From the NCBI GenBank assembly GCA_016783225.1, contig JADHWZ010000128.1, positions 1-6,032 on the forward strand: a DNA stretch of 6,032 bases, in the 5' to 3' direction. This document shows positions 1 to 4,349 of the stretch, piece after piece; positions within the stretch are counted from its first letter, which is position 1; each line of letters opens with the position of its first letter. This DNA is from Dehalococcoidia bacterium. GTDB lineage: Bacteria; Chloroflexota; Dehalococcoidia; GIF9; UBA5620. A program made the position numbers and the translations under genes. A model generated the notes under the pieces. It had not been told where the DNA came from, did not search any database, and worked only from the letters and a program-made list of their open reading frames with translations.

Positions 1-3
1 CTG

Positions 4-339
4 ATGACTTACCGGTTCTGCGTGGAATGCGGGGAAGCACTAGCCGCGGGCTCAGAGCAATCGGCAAGAACGTGTTCCAGTTGCGGTACGCCGAATGATC
101 CACAGTACAAGTTCTGCGGGGCTTGCGGAAGCGAACTGGCTGAGGAGACTCAGGGAGCAGCAAAAGAATGCTCTACCTGTGGGGCGGAGAACCCCCGCGC
201 CTACAAGTTCTGCGGTCAGTGTGGTGCCAAGTTTGGCATTGACTGCCCCAATTGTGGCGCTATCGTTCCTCTTGACTCAAGGTACTGTCCAAATTGCGCT
301 TATCTTTGTGGCGAGGGCCGATACGAACCTGAACAATAG
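4..339 (+). CDS. Multi-zinc-ribbon small protein (start uncertain, may extend past left edge)
   Basis: The 111-residue reading has seven CxxC knuckles: C6/C9, C24/C27, C38/C41, C56/C59, C70/C73, C81/C84 and C95/C98, plus a lone C102. Most are followed by Gly, as in zinc-ribbon/DZR domains. C24-C41, C56-C73 and C81-C98 pair naturally into three four-Cys zinc sites. The first knuckle (FCVECG) is then left unpaired and looks like the second half of another ribbon. The frame is still open at base 1, so the true start may lie upstream and the ATG at 4 may be internal; no ribosome binding site can be judged this close to the edge. There is no signal peptide or membrane segment. Such proteins are usually uncharacterised zinc-binding or protein-interaction modules, and no specific function can be assigned. 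The NfeD-type gene follows 56 nt downstream. Confidence 0.75.
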   Translation: MTYRFCVECGEALAAGSEQSARTCSSCGTPNDPQYKFCGACGSELAEETQGAAKECSTCGAENPRAYKFCGQCGAKFGIDCPNCGAIVPLDSRYCPNCAYLCGEGRYEPEQ

Positions 340-395
340 GCGCGTGGCATTCAGAGCGAGGAATGACTTGTTGGAATCCACCTGTGGTTTCTTGA

Positions 396-794
396 ATGAT
401 GAACACTAAGCCGCCACTTTGGTACACCGTCCAGGCGATTGTAGGCACGCTTATCGAGGAAGCTATCCTCGTGGCCGTGGTGCTGTGGGTATTGCCATAC
501 TTCAATATAAACATACCGCTGTGGGGGCTGGCCGTCTTGATGGCGGGTCTGGCCATATTCTCCTACGTTACCTACCTAATAGGCAGGCCGACCTTTCTTC
601 TGAGGCCTAGGGTTGCTCCTGAAGCCATAGTCGGCAGAGAGGGCAAGGTGGTGAGGTCGCTGGCTCCGGAGGGATACGTCAAGGTCCAGGGGGTGCTGTG
701 GAAGGCGACGTGTGCTGAAACGGAGCTGGAAGCCGGCGACGAAGTTGTGGTGTTGGGGATAGAAGGGCTTAGACTAATTGTGTGCCGGAAATAG
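396..794 (+). CDS. NfeD-type membrane protein with C-terminal OB-fold
   Basis: This 132-residue protein has two hydrophobic segments at about residues 12-34 and 42-63. A soluble C-terminal domain (about 76-130) reads as an NfeD/OB-fold: a GREGKVV turn, an APEGYVKVQGVLWKA stretch, then a GDEVVVLGIEGLRLIV strand pair. This is the short NfeD form without the N-terminal ClpP-like serine protease. In the family, the OB domain faces the cytoplasm or membrane surface and works with stomatin/flotillin-type (SPFH) proteins or membrane proteases in membrane quality control. No such partner is in the window. The codon before the ATG at 396 is a stop (TGA 393-395), so translation starts at 396 or at the second ATG (399). 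No convincing Shine-Dalgarno sequence precedes either. Confidence 0.8.
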   Translation: MMNTKPPLWYTVQAIVGTLIEEAILVAVVLWVLPYFNINIPLWGLAVLMAGLAIFSYVTYLIGRPTFLLRPRVAPEAIVGREGKVVRSLAPEGYVKVQGVLWKATCAETELEAGDEVVVLGIEGLRLIVCRK

Positions 795-936
795 AAACTC
801 ATCTCAATTACCTGAAAAACAGTGAGCGGTCTGGGGGAGTGAGCATATGGAAATCTACATAAACTGCATCTTTCTGTAAGATGAGGCTGGCCTGTCCCGG
901 CAGCGCGGTGAAATAGGGAATTGCGACGGCAAGAGA
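795..936 (+). other. 142-nt intergenic stretch before the AlkD-family gene
   Basis: No clear two-element promoter or terminator is visible. It holds a 10-codon ORF (847-879) with GGGGGAG (833-839) 7 nt before its ATG, encoding MEIYINCIFL. This may be chance or a leader peptide. Nothing else stands out. Confidence 0.3.
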
Positions 937-1614
937 ATGCAATACGATGATATCCTCATGTGGCTGAAATCTCTGGCCAACCCGAAGGCTGTGGAGGGTA
1001 TGGCAAGGTACGGGATTGCCACAGAAAAAGCCTACGGGGTCTCAATTCCAGACCTCAGAAACATCGCCAGGGAAGTAGGAAAAGACCACGGCCTGGCCCA
1101 GCGGCTGTGGGAAGCGGGCATACGTGAAACTCGCATACTTGCCAGCATGATCGATGACCCGGAAATGGTGACAGAGGACCAGGTGGACAGTTGGGTCAGA
1201 GATTTCGATTGGTGGGAGGTTTGTGACCAGTGCTGCATGAATCTATTCGGCAGAACTGTGTTTGCTTACAAGAAGGCGGTGGAATGGAGCTCACGCGAGG
1301 AGGAGTTCGTCAAGAGGGCTGGATTTGTCTTGATGGCTCGCCTGGCGGTTAGTGATAAGAGGGCGGACGACGGACCATTTGTCGAGTTCTTGCCTATCAT
1401 AAGGAGGGGGGCAACCGACAAGAGGAACTTCGTAAGAAAGGCAGTCAACTGGGCGCTGCGGCAGATTGGAAAGCGGAATGTGGCATTGAACGAGATGGCG
1501 CTCAGGACTGCGCGGGAGATTCAACAAATGAATTCGGCGAGCGCCAGATGGGTTGCTTCTGACGCCATTCGGGAGTTGACCAGCGAGGCAGTCCAAAACA
1601 GGCTTCGGCGATAA
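937..1614 (+). CDS. AlkD-family DNA alkylation repair protein
   Basis: This 225-residue, probably all-helical HEAT-like-repeat protein belongs to the DNA alkylation repair (AlkD, COG4912-type) family. Characterised members excise 3-methyladenine and 7-methylguanine without flipping the base. Compared by memory with Bacillus cereus AlkD, the key residues are present: W93 and D97 in DWWEVCD (AlkD W109/D113), R127 in FVKRAGF (R148) and W172 in VRKAVNWALRQ (W187). The N-terminal GVSIPDLRNIA motif and the C-terminal ARWVASDAIREL segment also fit the family. Its length is close to that of characterised AlkD. The ATG at 937 has only a weak purine-rich stretch (AAGAGA) upstream, but no better in-frame start is evident. 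It lies 142 nt after the NfeD gene and 230 nt before perR, so it may be its own transcription unit. The exact substrate in this subgroup is not known to me. Confidence 0.88.
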   Translation: MQYDDILMWLKSLANPKAVEGMARYGIATEKAYGVSIPDLRNIAREVGKDHGLAQRLWEAGIRETRILASMIDDPEMVTEDQVDSWVRDFDWWEVCDQCCMNLFGRTVFAYKKAVEWSSREEEFVKRAGFVLMARLAVSDKRADDGPFVEFLPIIRRGATDKRNFVRKAVNWALRQIGKRNVALNEMALRTAREIQQMNSASARWVASDAIRELTSEAVQNRLRR

Positions 1615-1620
1615 GGATCT

Positions 1621-1672
1621 AGGCGGGGCTAAGGCGTGGCCGTCAAGCTCTTCCCGTGGGAGGCACCCGCCT
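1621..1672 (+). repeat. Inverted repeat AGGCGGG / CCCGCCT after the AlkD-family gene
   Basis: A perfect 7-bp inverted repeat (1621-1627 and 1666-1672) encloses 38 nt that contain a further small CCC-GT-GGG hairpin (1653-1660). It starts 6 nt after the AlkD-family stop codon. No run of T follows, so it is not a standard intrinsic terminator. It may stabilise the mRNA 3' end or be part of a small structured RNA. The loop is long, so chance pairing is possible. Confidence 0.3.
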
Positions 1673-1694
1673 ACCGGTGACCTGCTTTAGACAC

Positions 1695-1720
1695 GGGGTC
1701 AGGTCTAGGGACCTGACACC
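1695..1720 (+). repeat. Strong hairpin, REP-like palindrome
   Basis: The arms GTCAGGTC (1698-1705) and GACCTGAC (1710-1717) are perfect complements around a 4-nt loop (TAGG). After one G/A mismatch the stem extends by two more G-C pairs. No T-run follows, so termination is unlikely. The compact G+C-rich stem in an intergenic space resembles REP-type palindromic elements. Whether it recurs in the genome cannot be seen from a single copy. Confidence 0.5.
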
Positions 1721-1744
1721 CACGTAAAAGGGGCCATCCTCTGA

Positions 1745-1767
1745 CTTCCTCCCGCCAGGGGAGGGAG
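1745..1767 (+). repeat. Hairpin CTTCCTCCC / GGGAGGGAG upstream of the perR promoter
   Basis: Two 9-nt arms (1745-1753 and 1759-1767) pair fully, with one G-U wobble, around the 5-nt loop GCCAG. No T-run follows on either strand. It sits 20 nt upstream of the -35 element of the perR promoter and 24 nt after the preceding palindrome. It could be a second intergenic palindromic element, or it could insulate the promoter from upstream transcription. Both readings are inference. Confidence 0.45.
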
Positions 1768-1786
1768 AACCAACACCGTGTAGCCC

Positions 1787-1816
1787 TTGACAAGGTAGTG
1801 GACTAACCGCTATTGT
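1787..1816 (+). promoter_or_regulatory. Sigma70-type promoter for perR and downstream genes
   Basis: A perfect -35 hexamer TTGACA (1787-1792) is followed after 18 nt by a -10-like TATTGT (1811-1816, 4 of 6 to consensus). Transcription would start near 1823, leaving a leader of only about 20 nt before perR. The -10 overlaps the left arm of the AT-rich palindrome at 1813-1844, as expected for a repressor-controlled promoter. It is the only convincing promoter seen between 1615 and the right edge, and may drive the whole downstream series. Confidence 0.6.
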
Positions 1817-1844
1817 TACCAATAACGATAATTATTATTAACAA
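1813..1844 (+). promoter_or_regulatory. Fur/PerR-type operator, 32-bp imperfect palindrome
   Basis: The two 16-nt halves (1813-1828 and 1829-1844) match as an inverted repeat at 12 of 16 positions, with perfect outer arms TTGTTA / TAACAA. Inside, GATAAT-T-ATTATT (1827-1839) matches 11 of 12 positions of the Fur 6-1-6 motif GATAATnATTATC. The 15-mer at 1826-1840 matches 11 of 14 specified positions of the Bacillus PerR box. It overlaps the -10 element and ends exactly at the perR ATG, so binding there would block transcription initiation. Autoregulation by the adjacent PerR is inferred from position and sequence. Confidence 0.65.
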
Positions 1845-2228
1845 ATGACCAGGACAAGCAAGCAGAAAGAGGCTATTCTCAGGGTGGTGAGAGGTACCAC
1901 GTCTCACCCCACGGCTGATTGGATTTACGAGGAGGTTAGGAAAGAGATACCCAATATTAGCCTGGGAACGGTGTATCGCAATCTGAGGGTATTATGCCGA
2001 GATGATGGGATCTTGCAGCTAGACCTTTGCGGTAGCTTAAGCAGGTTCGATGGCAGGCAGGACAATCACTACCATTTCAGGTGTGTAGAGTGCGGCCGGG
2101 TGTTCGATGTGGATGTGCCGGTAGATGAAGAGCTTGATAGGAGGGGCGGGCAGAGGACAGGCTTCACGATTTTGTACCATCGGCTTGAATTCCGCGGGCT
2201 ATGTCGGGAGTGTCAGGAGAGGGCGTAG
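1845..2228 (+). CDS. perR: PerR-type Fur-family peroxide-sensing repressor
   Basis: This 127-residue Fur-family protein has a winged helix (about 1-68; HPTADWIYEEV and ISLGTVYRNL recognition region) and a C-terminal metal-binding dimer domain. Structural zinc ligands are C80xxC83 and C120xxC123. By comparison with Bacillus subtilis PerR, all five regulatory-metal ligands are present: H21 (H37), D69 (D85), H75 (H91), H77 (H93) and D88 (D104). Asp rather than Glu at the D104 position favours PerR over Fur; in PerR, Fe-catalysed oxidation of the His ligands releases DNA. The protein begins about 16 residues later than B. subtilis PerR and lacks its first N-terminal helix. The ATG at 1845 has no Shine-Dalgarno sequence because the operator runs right up to it, so the mRNA leader is short and SD-less. 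It heads a gene series for peroxide defence, which supports the call. Confidence 0.88.
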   Translation: MTRTSKQKEAILRVVRGTTSHPTADWIYEEVRKEIPNISLGTVYRNLRVLCRDDGILQLDLCGSLSRFDGRQDNHYHFRCVECGRVFDVDVPVDEELDRRGGQRTGFTILYHRLEFRGLCRECQERA

Positions 2229-2262
2229 GAGTGCAACCAATAGAGTCTGTAGGAGGTAGTTC

Positions 2263-2427
2263 ATGGCACAAGCTGTGATAACTCTGGATGAACAGCAGGT
2301 GATCAGGCTGGAGCAAGTTGTCATCGACCACGATGATAAAGGGGCATGGGAACTGCTGGCTGAGATAAGAGCTAAAGTCAAGGCGGCTCAAGATACTCGC
2401 TGCGGCATCGAGAAACTGAGGAGATAG
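2263..2427 (+). CDS. 54-residue conserved-looking small protein in the peroxide operon
   Basis: A short ORF begins at ATG 2263 behind a near-perfect Shine-Dalgarno AGGAGGT (2251-2257, 5-nt spacing), 34 nt after perR. The protein starts MAQAVITLDEQQVIRLEQVV and ends IEKLRR. It is charged and probably mostly helical, with an acidic DHDDKGAWE stretch (about 23-30), a basic IRAKVKAA helix and one Cys (about residue 47). There is no membrane segment, signal peptide or motif I recognise. Its position between perR and the glutaredoxin-like gene, together with the strong ribosome binding site, argues that it is real and co-expressed with the peroxide-defence genes. The function is unknown. Its length and acidic/basic character would suit a small regulator or adaptor, but that is speculation. 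Confidence 0.7.
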   Translation: MAQAVITLDEQQVIRLEQVVIDHDDKGAWELLAEIRAKVKAAQDTRCGIEKLRR

Positions 2428-2430
2428 CCT

Positions 2431-2562
2431 GTGGGGAAGGCGGTGGCAAACGAGGCGGTGGTTGGCCAACAGGATGATGCTAGGTTGCCATGGAGCATAA
2501 GCGGCGGTTTGCAGGCAAGAAGCTGCCGGGTTCTGGTGCCCGCCGCCTGTCAACACAACTAA
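2431..2562 (+). CDS. Possible 43-residue ORF with GTG start (doubtful)
   Basis: A GTG at 2431 lies 3 nt after the stop of the 54-residue gene and 6 nt behind GAGGAGA (2418-2424), which fits translational coupling. The frame stays open to a TAA at 2560-2562, just before the glutaredoxin-like start. The predicted product has two Cys residues near the C-terminus, no recognisable domain and an unremarkable composition. The stretch could equally be a 145-nt untranslated spacer. It contains a weak inverted match GGCGG / CCGCC but no T-run, so no terminator is visible. Confidence 0.25.
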   Translation: MGKAVANEAVVGQQDDARLPWSISGGLQARSCRVLVPAACQHN

Positions 2563-2572
2563 GGAGGGTAAA

Positions 2573-2809
2573 ATGGCACAACAGGTGAAGGTTTATTCTA
2601 CGCCTACCTGCCCATGGTGCAAGAGAACGAAGCAATTCCTGGATGACAACAAGATTTCCTATGAGAACCTTGATGTTGCCAGCGATAAAGCTGCCCGCGA
2701 TGAGATGATTACAATGTCAGGGCAGATGGGCGTGCCGGTTATTGACATCGATGGTGAGATAACACTCGGCTTCGACGAGAAATGGCTCAGGCAGAAACTG
2801 AACCTATAG
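2573..2809 (+). CDS. Glutaredoxin-like (NrdH/Cp9-type) redox protein
   Basis: This 78-residue single-domain thioredoxin-fold protein has an N-terminal VKVYSTPTCPWCKRTKQFL strand-helix carrying the CPWC active site (C13, C16), the cis-Pro motif GVPV (P55) and the family's GFDEKWL C-terminal helix. It would act as a cytoplasmic dithiol/disulfide carrier. The start is secure, with AAGGAGGG (2561-2568) 4 nt before the ATG. Its stop is 17 nt upstream of the preferred start of the AhpF/TrxR-like flavoprotein, its most likely reductant. The pairing resembles the Cp9 (glutaredoxin) and Cp34 (flavoprotein) pair of Clostridium pasteurianum and the two halves of AhpF. The natural target (a peroxiredoxin, or a protein in this operon) is not visible. 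Confidence 0.85.
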   Translation: MAQQVKVYSTPTCPWCKRTKQFLDDNKISYENLDVASDKAARDEMITMSGQMGVPVIDIDGEITLGFDEKWLRQKLNL

Positions 2810-2818
2810 GTCAGGACT

Positions 2819-2829
2819 GGGGGGAAATG
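2819..2829 (+). promoter_or_regulatory. Ribosome binding site deciding the trxB-like start
   Basis: A G-run (GGGGGG, 2819-2824) directly precedes the ATG at 2827. The longer in-frame start at 2782 has only GAGAA upstream and would overlap the glutaredoxin gene by 28 nt. Starting at 2827 puts the FAD-binding motif GGGPAG at residues 8-13, normal for this family, so 2827 is preferred. Confidence 0.6.
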
Positions 2830-3741
2830 TACGATTTGATGATCATTGGAGGCGGCCCTGCGGGGATGACCGCAGCCGTTTATGCAGCGCGGAAGAAGCT
2901 AAACACCTTGTTGCTCAGCAAGGATGTGGGCGGCCAAGTCAACTGGACACTGGGAATAGAAAACTACATGGGCTATCAGTTTATCGAGGGCCCCGAGCTG
3001 ATTCATAAGTTTGAGGAGCAGGTGAAGCAATTTCCCCTGGATATGAAAATCGGGGAGGGAGTTAGCAGCGTGTCCCGAATAAGCCGAGGCTTCGAGGCTA
3101 GAACTGACAGTGGTGAAACCTATCGGGCCAAGGCAGCTATAATTGCCACCGGCAAGCGTCCCCGCCAGCTGAATGTCCCAGGCGAGGAAAGGCTGAAGGG
3201 CAGGGGGGTTACTTACTGCGCTATCTGTGACGGCCCTATGTTCGGCGGCATGAAGGTGGCTGTGATTGGGGGTGGTAATTCTGCACTGGAAGCTGCTGAT
3301 GACATGGTAAAGGTCGCCGAGCATATCTATCTGGTCTCTGTGACTCCACTCACCGGCGACCAAGTTATGATCGACAAAGTAGAGGGTGCCAATAACCTGA
3401 CCATGTTCCTGGAGCACGAGGTGGTGGAGATAACCGGAGACAAGTTCGTTGAGGGGATGAGAATACGGGACTTGAAAACCAAACGGGAAAGGGAACTTGA
3501 AGTCGGTGGTGTCTTCGTCGAGATCGGGCTTCTCCCTAACTCGGGGCCGGCGAAGGATGTAGCATCTCTCAATCGGCATGGGGAAATCAAGGTCAATTGC
3601 GGTAGCGAGACTGGTGTCCCAGGGCTCTTCGCCGCCGGCGATGTCACCAGTGTCCCGGAAAAGCAGATAGTGGTAGCTGCCGGTGAAGGGGCCAAGGCTG
3701 CTCTTCAGGCGCATCGCTACCTCCAGCGGCTCAGCGAATAA
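2827..3741 (+). CDS. trxB: Thioredoxin reductase / AhpF C-domain-like FAD disulfide reductase
   Basis: From ATG 2827 this is a 304-residue low-molecular-weight flavoprotein disulfide reductase. It has the FAD motif GGGPAG (8-13), the ATG motif (107-109), the redox-active pair C131-A-I-C134 followed by DGPMF, the pyridine-nucleotide motif GGGNSA (148-153) and the FAD-closing segment FAAGDV (268-273). The HRRxxxR-type cluster that binds the NADPH 2'-phosphate in E. coli TrxR is absent; at that position it reads YLVSVTPLTGDQVM. Together with GVFVEIGLLPN and KQIVVAAGEGAKA, this matches the C-terminal half of AhpF, which is NADH-dependent. NADH is therefore the more likely donor, although a ferredoxin or other donor is not excluded. 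The N-terminal thioredoxin-fold domains of AhpF are missing, and the separate glutaredoxin-like protein just upstream probably fills that role. An alternative start at 2782 would add 15 residues. Confidence 0.88.
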   Translation: MYDLMIIGGGPAGMTAAVYAARKKLNTLLLSKDVGGQVNWTLGIENYMGYQFIEGPELIHKFEEQVKQFPLDMKIGEGVSSVSRISRGFEARTDSGETYRAKAAIIATGKRPRQLNVPGEERLKGRGVTYCAICDGPMFGGMKVAVIGGGNSALEAADDMVKVAEHIYLVSVTPLTGDQVMIDKVEGANNLTMFLEHEVVEITGDKFVEGMRIRDLKTKRERELEVGGVFVEIGLLPNSGPAKDVASLNRHGEIKVNCGSETGVPGLFAAGDVTSVPEKQIVVAAGEGAKAALQAHRYLQRLSE

Positions 3742-3766
3742 GCAAGATTCTAAGGAGGATTTGAAA

Positions 3767-4255
3767 ATGTCTATTCTTTTCTCTGGTAGTGAACTTCTTG
3801 AAGTAGCTCTGGGCATAGAGAAGAACGGGGCGGCGTTCTACCAGGCCTTAGCTGACAAGACCAAGAACAAGGATGCCAAAGCCATCTATGATTATCTGGC
3901 TGGCGAGGAAAAGAAACATCTGAACACCTTTCAGAACATGCTGAACTCGGTGGGCAAATACCGGCCTCCAGAAGGCTATGGTGAGGAGTATATGCTCTAC
4001 CTCAAGTCGTTGATTGACAGCGCAGTATTCACGGACGTCGCCTCTGCCCAAGAGAAAGCTGAGAAGGTATCCAGTGAAATTGAGGCCCTTGGCATTGGAA
4101 TTCAGGCTGAAAAGGACTCCATTCTGTTCTATTTGGAAATGCAAAACCTTGTCAGCCCTCCGGACGGGAAGGTAGTCAGTACCATAATAGACGAAGAACG
4201 GGACCATCTGAGACAGCTTTCTGAGCTGAAACACAGAGTGCAGGAATCTAGATAG
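3767..4255 (+). CDS. Rubrerythrin-type ferritin-like di-iron protein (no rubredoxin domain)
   Basis: This 162-residue four-helix ferritin-like protein (COG1633/rubrerythrin group) shows two half-sites typical of a di-iron centre: E18 in GIEKNGAAFY with E48xxH51 (GEEKKH), and E115 in IQAEKDSILFY with E144xxH147 (DEERDH). It has no cysteine and no C-terminal rubredoxin domain, so electrons must come from a separate protein. The likely role is peroxide reduction or iron handling in the cytoplasm. The ATG at 3767 is chosen because AAGGAGGA (3752-3759) lies 7 nt upstream. The frame is open for another 28 codons, back to an ATG at 3683, but those codons overlap the end of trxB and do not look like a protein start. 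The gene lies 25 nt after trxB, consistent with cotranscription. Confidence 0.85.
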   Translation: MSILFSGSELLEVALGIEKNGAAFYQALADKTKNKDAKAIYDYLAGEEKKHLNTFQNMLNSVGKYRPPEGYGEEYMLYLKSLIDSAVFTDVASAQEKAEKVSSEIEALGIGIQAEKDSILFYLEMQNLVSPPDGKVVSTIIDEERDHLRQLSELKHRVQESR

Positions 4256-4349
4256 TTTCCGGGGAAAGTGGGGAGGCACGAACACATGCAAGGTGGTAAG
4301 GGATGAATGTGCGAACTAGACACTGTCTTTAGCAAACGGGGGAGTAACT
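4256..4349 (+). other. 94-nt spacer between the two rubrerythrin-type genes
   Basis: No promoter with both elements, no T-run terminator and no Fur/PerR-type palindrome is visible. The only possible ORFs are trivial (a six-residue ORF at 4286). At the right end GGGGGAG (4338-4344) is the ribosome binding site of the next gene, 5 nt before its ATG. Readthrough from the upstream genes is the simplest view. Confidence 0.5.

Noticed and set aside
1621..1767. Intrinsic terminator or known structured RNA such as 6S RNA or a riboswitch
   Set aside because: The hairpins lack T-runs, and I do not recognise a conserved core of any known RNA family, so only inverted repeats are reported.
2164..2556. 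130-residue minus-strand frame across the end of perR and the small ORFs
   Set aside because: It overlaps the conserved zinc-binding C-terminus of PerR and the 54-residue gene with its strong ribosome binding site, and has no supporting signals of its own.
2782..2826. Longer start for the trxB-like gene
   Set aside because: It would overlap the glutaredoxin gene by 28 nt, has a poor ribosome binding site and adds residues before the FAD motif that family members lack.
3683..3766. Longer start for the stand-alone rubrerythrin
   Set aside because: The extra 28 codons lie in the coding end of trxB and in the ribosome binding site region. AAGGAGGA points clearly to ATG 3767.
2899..3816. 305-residue open frame on the minus strand opposite the trxB-like gene
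   Set aside because: The plus strand there encodes an unmistakable flavoprotein with all its motifs. The minus frame shows no recognisable domain and no ribosome binding site or neighbouring genes on that strand, so it is a frame shadow.
3848..4291. 147-residue minus-strand frame opposite the stand-alone rubrerythrin
   Set aside because: The plus strand carries both ExxH half-sites of a di-iron protein. The minus frame is an antisense shadow.
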